Below are positions 50,529 through 58,791 of a DNA stretch of 64,000 bases, in pieces; the stretch's first letter is position 1; each line of letters opens with the position of its first letter. The notes beneath the pieces are model-generated. The model did not search any database. It saw only the letters and a program-made list of their open reading frames with translations, and had not been told where the DNA came from. Position numbers and translations under genes: made by a program. The DNA comes from JANOYJ01 sp963792485. GTDB lineage: Bacteria; Pseudomonadota; Alphaproteobacteria; Rhizobiales; Rhizobiaceae. The stretch covers positions 1 through 64,000 of the forward strand of contig CAWBWL010000009.1 of the NCBI GenBank assembly GCA_963792485.1, given 5' to 3'.

Positions 50529-51463
50529 GCGACCCGGCAAAACTTGCCGCCGCAATAACAGCCGGTCCCTTGCCGAAAGAGCCGTATGTGGCCGCGCTGC
50601 CCATGTATGACTGGCCGGAAGTCCGGGCGGAGGTTGACGCGCAATGGGCGGCGATCCGGGATGAATTGCGGAAAAAGGGCGTTGATGCGCCGGAGCATCT
50701 GGCGCGCCGCAACGCCGACCTGCCGCCGGTTCCGGGCGGGATAAAAGACGGCTCGGGAAATGTGATCGCTCCTGACCCGGCAATGCTGCCGCCCGACGCA
50801 TTCGATCTCGCCGTTCTGTGGCGGCATCCGAACCTGCTTCTGTCGCAGACCTGCTGGGGGCCGCTGGAGCTTTGGCTGCGCGGCGTGCGGGTCGTGGGGC
50901 AACAGGATTATTCAGGGATTGAGGGAGGAGAGGGGGAGGAATATTCGAGCGCAATTGTGATGGCGCGGGGAGACACTTCGAAAGTTCGGAGCGAGGCGCC
51001 CCTCTCTGCCTGTCGGCATCTCCCCCGCGAGGGGGGAGATCGCTCACCACCGCTTTCGCGTTTGCTTGCATCGGTGCAAGAAGACGGGAAGGCGGCGACA
51101 CAGCCTATCTCCCCCCTCGCGGGGGAGATGTCCGACAGGACAGAGAGGGGCGCTTGGCTCCAGACTTTGCCAAGCGGCCTCCGCCTCGCCTTCAACGCCC
51201 CAGACTCCCTGTCCGGCTATCTCGCCCTCCAGCGCGACCTCGAAGCCCAGGGCTCCGGCCTCCACATTTTCAGCCAGACAATCCAAACCGGCAGCCACCG
51301 CGCCTCGATCCGCGCCGTTGCGGACGGGCGGGCGGATGTGGCGGCGGTTGACGCGAAGACTTGGGGCTTGGCGCAGCGGTTTGAGCCGGCGGCGCGGGAG
51401 CTGGCTGTGGCCGGGTGGACGGGGCGGCGCAAGGGGCTGCCGTTTGTGACGGCGGCGCGCTAA
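50525..51463 (+). CDS. PhnD-like phosphate/phosphonate-binding family protein carrying an in-frame repeat
   Basis: 312 aa. The PhnD-like family is recognised from ALPMYDWPEVRAEVDAQWAAI, LLLSQTCWGPLEL and, near the end, TGSHRASIRAVADGRADVAAVD. No signal peptide, so it is not a normal periplasmic binding protein. About 60 residues (roughly 155-210) after SSAIVMARGD are translated from the palindromic repeat element at 50996-51153 (LSACRHLPREGG..., SPLAGEMSDRTER) and are not part of the family fold. Coupled to the desaturase; convergent overlap with the downstream FAD enzyme. Confidence 0.8.
   Translation: MSDPAKLAAAITAGPLPKEPYVAALPMYDWPEVRAEVDAQWAAIRDELRKKGVDAPEHLARRNADLPPVPGGIKDGSGNVIAPDPAMLPPDAFDLAVLWRHPNLLLSQTCWGPLELWLRGVRVVGQQDYSGIEGGEGEEYSSAIVMARGDTSKVRSEAPLSACRHLPREGGDRSPPLSRLLASVQEDGKAATQPISPLAGEMSDRTERGAWLQTLPSGLRLAFNAPDSLSGYLALQRDLEAQGSGLHIFSQTIQTGSHRASIRAVADGRADVAAVDAKTWGLAQRFEPAARELAVAGWTGRRKGLPFVTAAR
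50996..51153. repeat. Palindromic repeat inserted inside the PhnD-like gene
   Basis: Outer arms GCGCCCCTCTCTG (50996-51008) and CAGAGAGGGGCGC (51141-51153), two inner hairpins (ATCTCCCCCGCGAGGGGGGA around 51019-51039; ATCTCCCCCCTCGCGGGGGA around 51107-51127) and a variable centre. It keeps the reading frame open. Confidence 0.88.
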
Positions 51464-54015
51464 CCCCGCATCCGCTCCCCGCTCGGATCAAACAGCGGCT
51501 CCACATTAATCCGCGCCGCGCGCCGCACGCCAAGAATCTCAATCTCAAACAGCCCTTCGCTCTCGTCGCCCGCCAGCTCCTTCGGCACATAACCCTGCGC
51601 CATCGATTTTTCGACATAATGCGCAAAGCCGCCTGACGTCACCCATCCCACCACACGCCAGCCGTCCCGCTCGATGCCGGTGTCGGCGCTGCGCGGGGTT
51701 GCTTTGCCATCGGCGCCGGTCCGCGGCGCGCCGTAGCCATGCGGCTTGTCCACCGTGCCATAGTCAATTGCGGTCTTCGCCCAGATCGGCTCGTCGCCCA
51801 TCACGTCGGCGTCAAGCGCATCGACCACGAACGACACGCGGCGCAGTCTGCCGCCGCCTTCCTCCAGCTGCTTGGCGGCGGCGGCGCGGCCGATGAAATC
51901 GGGTTTGGACATTTTAACCCAACGGTCCATGCCGGCTTCAAACGGGCCGTAGATGGGGCGCAGCTCGCGGAACCAGGTGGGGAAGTTTTTCTCAAGGCGC
52001 ATGGAGAGAAGGGCGCGCATGCCGAAATCAACGATGCCGAATTCTTCCCCCGCAGCCTTGATGCCGTCATAGATTTTGCGCTGGTAGGCGGGCTCCATCC
52101 ACAATTCGTAGCCGAGGTCGCCCGCATAGGTGAGGCGGTTGACGATGGCGGGTGCGCCGTTCACGTCCACTTCCTTGATATCCATGAAGCGGAACGCTTC
52201 GTTGGAGCAGTCGGCGTCGGTGAGTTTTTGCAGCACTTTGCGGCTGTTGGGGCCGACGACGGACAAGCCGACGAGATTGATGCCGAAGCGGCGGATGGCG
52301 ACGGCGCCGTCCTTCGGCATGTGCTTTTCAAACCAGCGCATGTGATATTTCTGCGCGGCAATCGAGCCCCAGATCAGAAACGAGCCTTCAGCGCGCTTGG
52401 CAATGGTGAAGTCGCCGATGATCTTGCCGTTTTCGTTCAGCATCGGCGTCAGCACGATGCGGCCGGTCTTCGGCATTATGTTGGTCATCAGGTGGTTGAG
52501 GAAGGCCTCCGCGCCGTTCCCCGTCACCTCATATTTGGCGAAGTTCGAAGTTTCCGTGACGCCGACGCTTTCCCTTGTTTGCCTGACCTCATTGCCGACA
52601 TGCTCGAAGTCATTTGAGCGGTGGAAGGAGACAATGTCCTTGGCTTCCGTGCCCTTCGGCGCGAACCAGAGCGGGGTCTCCAAGCCCCAGCTGTCGCCCA
52701 TCACGGCATTGTTGTCGCGCAGCATCACCTCATAGAGCGGCGTAGTCTGCTGCGGGCGGGCGGCGGGGAGCTCTTCGTTGGGGAAGCGGATGGAGAAGCG
52801 GCGGGAATAGTTTTCGCGCACCTTGGCGTTGGTGTAGCGGAGCGTTGCCCATTCGCCGTAGCGGGCGACATCCATTCCCCAGATGTCCGCGCCCGGATCG
52901 CCATTGACCATCCATTGCGACAGCGCCAACCCGACGCCTCCGCCCTGGCTGAACCCGGCCATGACGGCGCAGGCGACCCAGAAATTGGTGAGGCCCGGCA
53001 CCGGCCCGACCAGCGGATTTCCGTCCGGCGAAAAGGTGAAGGGGCCGTTGATGATCTGCTTGATGCCCGCCTTTTCAATGCCGGGAAAGTGGCGGAAGCC
53101 GATTTCCAGCGAGGGCGCGATGCGGTCAATGTCGGGCTGGAGAAGCTCGTGGCCGAAAGTCCATGGCGTTTCCTTCTCCGACCATGGCTTGCAGGCCTTT
53201 TCATAGGTGCCGAGCAGCATGCCGTTGCGCTCCTGACGCGTGTAGATTTCGCCCTTGAAGTCGATGACGCCGATCAGCTCGCGGCCCGTCGATTTATTGT
53301 ATTCCATCACTTCCGGCATGTCTTCGGTGAGCAGATACATGTGCTCCATGGCCAAGAGCGGCAGCTCCAGCCCGACCATGCGCCCGACCTCGCGCGCCCA
53401 CAGGCCGCCGCAGTTGACGACGTGCTCGGCCTTGACCGTGCCCTGTTCGGTGACGACATTCCAGGTGCCGTCTGTTTCTTGTGTGAGTTCAATGACGCGG
53501 TTGCGCAGGACGATTTCCGCGCCAAGCTTCTGGGCGGCCTTGGCATAGGCGTGCGTCGTGCCGGAGGGATCAAGATGGCCTTCGACTGGATCCCACATGG
53601 CGCCGACGAAGTGGCTCTCGTCCATCAGCGGGAACATGGCCTTGGCTTCGGACGGGGTGATGAGTTCGGTGTCCATGCCCAGATACCGGCCCTTGGCATG
53701 GGCGAGGCGCAGGAAATCCATGCGCTCTTTGGTGTCCGCCATCATGACGCCGCCAGTCAGATGCAGGCCGATATTCTGGCCGGAAAGCTCTTCGATCTCG
53801 CGGTAGAGCTGGACGGTGTAGGCTTGGAGCTTGGCAACATTCGGATCGCCGTTCAGCGTGTGGAACCCGCCCGCCGCATGCCAGGACGAGCCGGAGGTAA
53901 GCTCCGAGCGCTCGATCAGCATCACGTCTTTCCATCCCGCCTTGGCAAGGTGGAACAGAACGGAACAGCCGACGACGCCGCCGCCGATGACTACTGCTTT
54001 TGCGTGGGATTTCAT
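51460..54015 (-). CDS. Dimethylglycine dehydrogenase-like FAD/GcvT oxidoreductase
   Basis: 851 aa. N-terminal FAD Rossmann motif VVIGGGVVGCSVLFHL, then SGSSWHAAGGFH; the W-H is where DMGDH/SARDH attach FAD covalently. A central FAO-like domain is followed by a C-terminal GcvT domain (FLIWGSIAAQKYHMRWFEKHMP; LTYAGDLGYELWMEP; the conserved acidic loop RLEKNFPTW). The enzyme takes a methyl from dimethylglycine or a similar amine and passes it to THF. This fits downstream of betaine demethylation by BHMT or the MttB system. ATG 54015 is the frame start; the repeat at 54069-54227 lies upstream. Confidence 0.9.
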   Translation of the reverse strand: MKSHAKAVVIGGGVVGCSVLFHLAKAGWKDVMLIERSELTSGSSWHAAGGFHTLNGDPNVAKLQAYTVQLYREIEELSGQNIGLHLTGGVMMADTKERMDFLRLAHAKGRYLGMDTELITPSEAKAMFPLMDESHFVGAMWDPVEGHLDPSGTTHAYAKAAQKLGAEIVLRNRVIELTQETDGTWNVVTEQGTVKAEHVVNCGGLWAREVGRMVGLELPLLAMEHMYLLTEDMPEVMEYNKSTGRELIGVIDFKGEIYTRQERNGMLLGTYEKACKPWSEKETPWTFGHELLQPDIDRIAPSLEIGFRHFPGIEKAGIKQIINGPFTFSPDGNPLVGPVPGLTNFWVACAVMAGFSQGGGVGLALSQWMVNGDPGADIWGMDVARYGEWATLRYTNAKVRENYSRRFSIRFPNEELPAARPQQTTPLYEVMLRDNNAVMGDSWGLETPLWFAPKGTEAKDIVSFHRSNDFEHVGNEVRQTRESVGVTETSNFAKYEVTGNGAEAFLNHLMTNIMPKTGRIVLTPMLNENGKIIGDFTIAKRAEGSFLIWGSIAAQKYHMRWFEKHMPKDGAVAIRRFGINLVGLSVVGPNSRKVLQKLTDADCSNEAFRFMDIKEVDVNGAPAIVNRLTYAGDLGYELWMEPAYQRKIYDGIKAAGEEFGIVDFGMRALLSMRLEKNFPTWFRELRPIYGPFEAGMDRWVKMSKPDFIGRAAAAKQLEEGGGRLRRVSFVVDALDADVMGDEPIWAKTAIDYGTVDKPHGYGAPRTGADGKATPRSADTGIERDGWRVVGWVTSGGFAHYVEKSMAQGYVPKELAGDESEGLFEIEILGVRRAARINVEPLFDPSGERMRG

Positions 54016-54068
54016 GGGGATGGACCTATGAGCTTGTAAGCTGATTCAATTGGCGGCGTCGGCGCGAG

Positions 54069-54227
54069 GCGCCCCTCTCTGTCCTGTCGGACATCTCCCC
54101 CGCGAGGGGGAGATCGGCTGTGTCACGGATTTCGCGTTTTCTTGGAACATTGTTGAAGGAAGAGGGAAAGCGGCTGTGAGCGATCTCCCCCCTTGCGGGG
54201 GAGATGCCGACAGGCAGAGAGGGGCGC
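54069..54227. repeat. Palindromic repeat between two methylamine genes
   Basis: Same family as 50996-51153: arms GCGCCCCTCTCTG (54069-54081) and CAGAGAGGGGCGC (54215-54227), inner ACATCTCCCCCGCGAGGGGG and GATCTCCCCCCTTGCGGGGG blocks. The centres of the two copies differ but share a TTTCGCGTTT core. Confidence 0.9.
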
Positions 54228-54244
54228 TCAGATGCTGTCATCTC

Positions 54245-55819
54245 TCAAAAATCCGTCTTCACCCCGCCCTCGCGGATGCGCCGGTCGACGAAATCGTTCA
54301 CCGCCTCTTCCGCCGCCAGATCCATCGCCGGCCTCTCATACGCCGCCAACCGCTCTTTCCATACCCGGTTTGCCTTCTGGTAGGCGGTCGGCGAGCCTGC
54401 CTCGGCCCAGGTCTCGTAATTGCGCCAGTCGGACAGAATTGGCGCATAGAAGGCGTTCTTGAATCTTGCCTGCGTGTGTGGCGTGCCGAAGAAATGGCCG
54501 CCGGGGCCGACATCCTGAATTGCGTTGAAACCCAGCGCGTCATCCGACAAGTCAAGCGGCGTCAGGAATTCGGCGACCATTTGTAAAAGGTCAATGTCGA
54601 GGATCATCTTTTCATAAGAGCAGGACAGGCCGCCCTCCATCCAGCCCGCGCCATGCAGCATGAAATTGCCGCCGCCCATGATTGCGCCCCAGAGCGAGAA
54701 CACGCTTTCGTACGCGGCTTGCGCATCAACCGTGTTGGCGGCGCAGGTGTTGGAGGTGCGGTAGGGCAGGCCGTAGCGCCGCGCGAGCTGGCCGCCGACA
54801 TGCTGGGCCTTCATATATTCCGGCGTGCCAAAGGCCGGCGCGCCGCTCTTCATGTCGACATTGGAGGTGAAGCCGCCATAGCCGACCGGCGCGCCTTTCC
54901 TCACCATTTGCGTGAAGGCAATGCCCGCCAGCGCCTCGGCGTTCTGCTGCACCAGCGCGCCGGCGATGGTCACCGGGGCCATGGCGCCGGATAGCGTGAA
55001 CGGCGTGACGATGATGATCTGGCCGCGCGAGGACATCTGGATGATGCCTTCCATCATAGGCACATCAAGCTTAAGCGGCGAGTTTGTGTTGATGATCGAA
55101 TAGATGGACGGCTCGTCAAGCAGCTGCTCTTCCGAAACACCGCGCGCCAGCCGGGCAATTTCAATGGCGTCGGTGTTGCGCTGCGCGCCGAGCGAATAGC
55201 AGCAGAAGCCCTTGTCGGTCATCAGCGAAATGTCGCGCAGGCATTCGAGATGGCGGATGGACGGGTGCACATCAATCGGCTCGACCGGATAGCCGCCGGT
55301 CGTGTTGATGATGTTATGCACCTGCGCCAGTTTGATGAAATTCTGGAAATCCTCCCGGTTGCCGCCGCGCCGCCCCCGGTCCATGTCGGTGCAGTTCGGG
55401 GCCGACGCCATCTGCGAGAAGATGACATTATTGCCGCCGAAAATCACATTATGCGCCGGGTTGCGGGCGTGCAGCGTGAATTCGCTGGGCGCGGTCTTGA
55501 TCGTTTCCAGCACCATGTCAGCGTCAAAGCGCACTCGCTCGGAGCCTTCCCGCACATCCGCGCCCGCCGCCTTCATGATGGCGCGCGCCTCGTCATGCAG
55601 GACGTCCAGTCCAATTTCCTTCATCACCCGCAGCGAGGCGAGGTGGATGCTCTCCAGCTCATCCTCCGAAATCAGCGGCGTCGGCGGGAAAGGGCGTTTC
55701 AGCTGGCGGAACGGCGGCTGGTCGAATGCGCCGGCCATCTGCTCGCGCTTGCCGTGGCGTCCGCCGGCGCGGGAGCGGGCCGGTGCGGCGTTATCATCTG
55801 AAGCGCGTGCGTCTGTCAT
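54245..55819 (-). CDS. Trimethylamine methyltransferase (MttB) family protein 2
   Basis: 524 aa, intact. MttB-superfamily motifs: DELESIHLASLRVMKEIGLDVLHDEAR, VIFGGNNVIFS, TTGGYPVEPIDVHPSIRHLE, IIVTPFTLSGAMAPVT, DAQAAYESVFSLWGAIMGGGNFMLHGAGWMEGGL and DVGPGGHFFGTPHT. It has no in-frame TAG, so it is a non-pyrrolysine homologue like the MtgB glycine betaine methyltransferases, and should use a quaternary amine with the corrinoid protein at 44073-44768. ATG 55819 (MTDARASD); the longer frame to 55867 is unlikely. Confidence 0.92.
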   Translation of the reverse strand: MTDARASDDNAAPARSRAGGRHGKREQMAGAFDQPPFRQLKRPFPPTPLISEDELESIHLASLRVMKEIGLDVLHDEARAIMKAAGADVREGSERVRFDADMVLETIKTAPSEFTLHARNPAHNVIFGGNNVIFSQMASAPNCTDMDRGRRGGNREDFQNFIKLAQVHNIINTTGGYPVEPIDVHPSIRHLECLRDISLMTDKGFCCYSLGAQRNTDAIEIARLARGVSEEQLLDEPSIYSIINTNSPLKLDVPMMEGIIQMSSRGQIIIVTPFTLSGAMAPVTIAGALVQQNAEALAGIAFTQMVRKGAPVGYGGFTSNVDMKSGAPAFGTPEYMKAQHVGGQLARRYGLPYRTSNTCAANTVDAQAAYESVFSLWGAIMGGGNFMLHGAGWMEGGLSCSYEKMILDIDLLQMVAEFLTPLDLSDDALGFNAIQDVGPGGHFFGTPHTQARFKNAFYAPILSDWRNYETWAEAGSPTAYQKANRVWKERLAAYERPAMDLAAEEAVNDFVDRRIREGGVKTDF

Positions 55820-55974
55820 TCGATCTCCAAGACGTTTCGAGTGTTGTCCGCCAACCCGCCTCTCCAATCCGCCGTTGAAACGACATCAGGCAAAACCGGA
55901 ACGACAATAATCTGCCGAAATCTGAGTTGCGCACGCCGAAATCATACGGCATTTTCGCGCAGGAGGACTTGTCA

Positions 55975-56394
55975 ATGTCAAACACCCGTACCGGAAAATG
56001 CGCGTGCGGCGCGGTTTCGTTCAAGACACATGGCGAACTGCGCGATGTTGTTTATTGCCACTGCTCACAGTGCCGGCGGCAGACGGGGCATTTTCTTGCC
56101 TCGACCAATGTGCAAGATGACGCGCTTGAGGTTGATGGCACCGCTCACTTGACTTGGTTTGAGTCTTCGGACGACGCCAAGCGCGGCTTTTGCAGCAAGT
56201 GTGGTTCAGGGCTATTCTGGAAACACCGCAAGCTCGACTACACTTCCATTCTTGCGGGCGTGTTTGACCAGCCAAGTTCGCTCAGAGCCGGCAAGCATAT
56301 TTTCGTTGCCGACAAGGGCGATTATTACGAGATCACGGACGGCCTGCCGAAATATATCCGCTCCAGCGCTGATGTGATGGTTGCGGGCGATTGA
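55975..56394 (+). CDS. GFA family (glutathione-dependent formaldehyde-activating enzyme-like) protein
   Basis: 139 aa zinc-binding protein with the GFA cysteines: GKCACGAVSF, VYCHCSQCRRQTG and FCSKCGSGLFW. Some members condense formaldehyde with glutathione, but most are of unknown function, so the link with C1 metabolism is suggestive only. ATG 55975 (MSNTRT) has AGGAGG at 55961-55966. It lies divergently from MttB protein 2 with a 155-bp gap. Confidence 0.9.
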   Translation: MSNTRTGKCACGAVSFKTHGELRDVVYCHCSQCRRQTGHFLASTNVQDDALEVDGTAHLTWFESSDDAKRGFCSKCGSGLFWKHRKLDYTSILAGVFDQPSSLRAGKHIFVADKGDYYEITDGLPKYIRSSADVMVAGD

Positions 56395-56443
56395 GGGCAG
56401 GCTGGCCGCAGGGTAGAACATCCGCCGTATCCGGGGGTGATTC

Positions 56444-56794
56444 ATGGACCGCATTGTCAAGGCTTTTTACAACTCAGCGGCCGCCTGGCGGCATCTGATC
56501 CGCTCGGAAAAGGCGTTTCAGCAGGAAGCGGCGCTGCTGGCGCTCGCGCTGCCGCTGGGATGGTTCCTCGCGCCGGATGCGCGCTCCTACATCATGCTCA
56601 TCGGTTCGGTTCTGCTCATCCTGATCGTTGAAGTGCTGAACACTGGGATTGAAGCGGCCTGTGACGCATTTTCGCGCGAGTTTCACGCCGACATCAAGAT
56701 CGCCAAGGATTGCGGCTCGCTGGCGGTGCTTCTGTCAATCCTGCTCGCCGCAGCCGTCTGGGGTGTGGCGGTCTGGGATCGATTGTTTGCATGA
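56444..56794 (+). CDS. dgkA: Diacylglycerol kinase
   Basis: 116 aa inner-membrane enzyme that recycles diacylglycerol to phosphatidate. It has three membrane helices and the family segment EVLNTGIEAACDAFSREFHADIKIAKDCGSLAVLL with the active-site glutamates. An N-terminal amphipathic region (FYNSAAAWRHLIRSEKAFQQE) precedes helix 1. The length is normal. The undecaprenol kinase relative is possible but less likely in a proteobacterium. Confidence 0.92.
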   Translation: MDRIVKAFYNSAAAWRHLIRSEKAFQQEAALLALALPLGWFLAPDARSYIMLIGSVLLILIVEVLNTGIEAACDAFSREFHADIKIAKDCGSLAVLLSILLAAAVWGVAVWDRLFA

Positions 56795-56831
56795 CGATGG
56801 CTTGCGCAGTCTCTGGCGCGCTTGCTAACTC

Positions 56832-58781
56832 ATGGCCATGACCCAGGCACCTGACACACTGCGCATCGCCGTCGCCCAGCTCAATCCGACCGTTGGCGAC
56901 ATCAAGGGAAATCTTGCCAAGGCGCGCGAGGCGCGGGCTGAGGCGGCGCGGCATGGCGCGGATATCGTGCTGTTCACCGAACTCTTCATCGCCGGCTACC
57001 CGCCCGAAGATCTGGTGCTGCGCCCGGTTTTTGTGATGGCTTGCGAAAAGGCTGTGATGGAATTGGCGGCAGAGACGGCTGATGGCGGCCCGGGGGTGAT
57101 CATCGGCGTTCCGCTGCGGCGCAAAACCGGCCTCCACAACGCCGTCATGGTTCTCGATGGCGGCAAGGTGATCGGCGAGCGTTACAAGCAAGACCTTCCG
57201 AACTACAGCGAGTTTGACGAAAAGCGCGTTTTTCAGCCCGGTCCCATGGGCGGGCCGGTGAATTTCCGCGGCGTCCGTTTGGGCATCCCGGTCTGCGAGG
57301 ATATCTGGGGCGAACTTGATGTCTGCGAGACGCTGGCGGAGAGCGGAGCGGAAATGCTGCTGGTGCCGAACGGCTCGCCCTATTACCGGCAGAAAATTGA
57401 CGTGCGCCATCAGGTCGCCATCCGCCAGGTGATCGCCAGCGGTCTGCCGCTGCTTTACGCCAACCAGTTCGGCGGGCAGGACGAACTGATCTTCGACGGC
57501 GCGAGCTTCGGCATCAATGCCGACAAGTCGCTGGCATTCCAGATGAGCCAGTTTGAGGAGACATGCGTCGTCACGACGTGGAAGCGCCGTCGCGCCGTGG
57601 AGAGTCCGCAGGTAGCAGAGATGCTGCGGCGGCTGCCAGCGAACATGCCTATGCTTGATCTTTCCAATTCAGAAGCGCGAGAACTACTCATTGCTTCGAT
57701 GAAGCGAGGGCATGTTTCGCTTGATGAGTTGAACAGGTATCTGCCTGCTACGGAGGTCACGAGCGATGATCTCGAAAGTCTAATGGAGGCGCTCACCGTC
57801 CTCGGCATCAACGTTATTGAAAAGGAGGTCGGGGCATTAGTGCAGCATTCAGCAGTTGAAGGCTTTGACGGTTGGCACTGCGAGCGCGGGCCGATGTCGG
57901 TTATTCCGGATTTGGATGAATCGGATTACCGCGCCTGCATGCTGGGCTTGCGCGATTATGTGAACAAAAGCGGCTTCAAGGATGTGGTGCTCGGCCTGTC
58001 CGGCGGCATTGATTCTGCTATTTGCGCGGCGCTTGCCGTCGATGCGCTCGGCGAAGAGCGCGTGCGCTGCATCATGATGCCGTATGAATATACCTCGAAA
58101 GACTCCCTGACGGATGCCGAGACCTGCGCGCAGGCACTCGGCTGCCGTTATGATGTTGTGCCGATCTTCAAGCCGGTCGAAGGGTTCCTCTCTTCGCTTG
58201 AGCCGCTGTTTGAGGGAACGAAACAGGGCATCACCGAAGAAAATCTGCAGAGCCGCACGCGCGGCACGCTGTTGATGGCGGTGTCGAACAAGTTCGGGTC
58301 CATGGTGGTGACCACCGGCAACAAGTCGGAAATGTCGGTCGGCTACTGCACGCTCTATGGCGACATGAATGGCGGGTTCAACCCGATCAAGGACCTGTAC
58401 AAAATGCAGGTCTACAAGCTCGCCGCTTGGCGCAATGACAATGTGCCGCCGGGCGCGCTGGGGCCGTCGGGTAAAGTCATCCCGCAGAACATCATCGACA
58501 AGGCCCCGAGCGCCGAGTTGCGCCCCAACCAGACTGACCAGGATTCGCTGCCGCCATATCCGGTTCTCGACGATATTCTGGAGGGGCTTGTCGAACAGGA
58601 TCTGTCGCGCGACGAGATCATGGCGCGCGGCCATGACAAAGCGACCGTCGAGCGGATCGAGCATCTTCTGTATCTGGCCGAATACAAGCGCCGCCAAGCC
58701 GCGCCAGGCGTGAAAATCACCCGCAAATATTTCGGCCGCGACCGCCGCTATCCGATCACCAACCGTTTCCGGGACCGGTAA
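56832..58781 (+). CDS. nadE: Glutamine-dependent NAD+ synthetase with an inserted domain
   Basis: 649 aa, about 90 longer than usual. N-terminal nitrilase-type glutaminase: catalytic Glu in FTELFIAGYPPEDL, Lys in YKQDLPNY, Cys in IPVCEDIWGE. C-terminal NadE: LGLSGGIDSA (P-loop), RGTLLMAVSNKFG, TTGNKSEMSVGY. Between them, after TTWKRR, residues about 254-345 are foreign to the family and contain a sigma-70 region 1.1-like module (see separate entry); DGWHCERGPMSVIPD then resumes the normal linker. It makes NAD+ from nicotinate adenine dinucleotide. The next genes downstream are a RES/Xre toxin-antitoxin pair. ATG 56832 is chosen; 56838 is also possible. Confidence 0.93.
   Translation: MAMTQAPDTLRIAVAQLNPTVGDIKGNLAKAREARAEAARHGADIVLFTELFIAGYPPEDLVLRPVFVMACEKAVMELAAETADGGPGVIIGVPLRRKTGLHNAVMVLDGGKVIGERYKQDLPNYSEFDEKRVFQPGPMGGPVNFRGVRLGIPVCEDIWGELDVCETLAESGAEMLLVPNGSPYYRQKIDVRHQVAIRQVIASGLPLLYANQFGGQDELIFDGASFGINADKSLAFQMSQFEETCVVTTWKRRRAVESPQVAEMLRRLPANMPMLDLSNSEARELLIASMKRGHVSLDELNRYLPATEVTSDDLESLMEALTVLGINVIEKEVGALVQHSAVEGFDGWHCERGPMSVIPDLDESDYRACMLGLRDYVNKSGFKDVVLGLSGGIDSAICAALAVDALGEERVRCIMMPYEYTSKDSLTDAETCAQALGCRYDVVPIFKPVEGFLSSLEPLFEGTKQGITEENLQSRTRGTLLMAVSNKFGSMVVTTGNKSEMSVGYCTLYGDMNGGFNPIKDLYKMQVYKLAAWRNDNVPPGALGPSGKVIPQNIIDKAPSAELRPNQTDQDSLPPYPVLDDILEGLVEQDLSRDEIMARGHDKATVERIEHLLYLAEYKRRQAAPGVKITRKYFGRDRRYPITNRFRDR
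57591..57866 (+). other. Sigma-70 region 1.1-like domain inserted in nadE
   Basis: Residues 280-331 of NadE, from SEARELLIASMKRGHVSLDE through LNRYLPATEVTSDDLESLME to ALTVLGINVIEKE, align by eye with RpoD region 1.1 (E. coli LKLLVTRGKEQGYLTYAEVN ... DDIIQMINDMGIQVMEE-type pattern): a basic helix, G-(Y/H)-(L/V)-(T/S), the strand-turn LP, and the GI-x-V-(M/I)-E end. The inserted DNA is visibly more AT-rich than the rest of nadE. It interrupts the linker between the glutaminase and synthetase domains without breaking the frame. Confidence 0.75.
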
Positions 58782-58791
58782 ATACTGGCTG

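Noticed and set aside
49506..51101. 531-codon minus-strand frame opposite desaturase and PhnD-like genes
   Set aside because: It covers two coupled genes with clear families and is low-complexity (R/P/Q/H-rich).
52621..54039. 472-codon plus-strand frame opposite the DMGDH-like gene
   Set aside because: No domain, no ribosome site; the minus-strand gene has complete motifs.
50996..54227. CRISPR array suggested by repeated CTCCCCC/GGGGGAG blocks
   Set aside because: Only isolated palindromic copies 3 kb apart, no regular spacers and no cas genes.
46133..55819. Pyrrolysine-containing trimethylamine methyltransferase
   Set aside because: No in-frame TAG in either MttB homologue and no pyl genes in the window.
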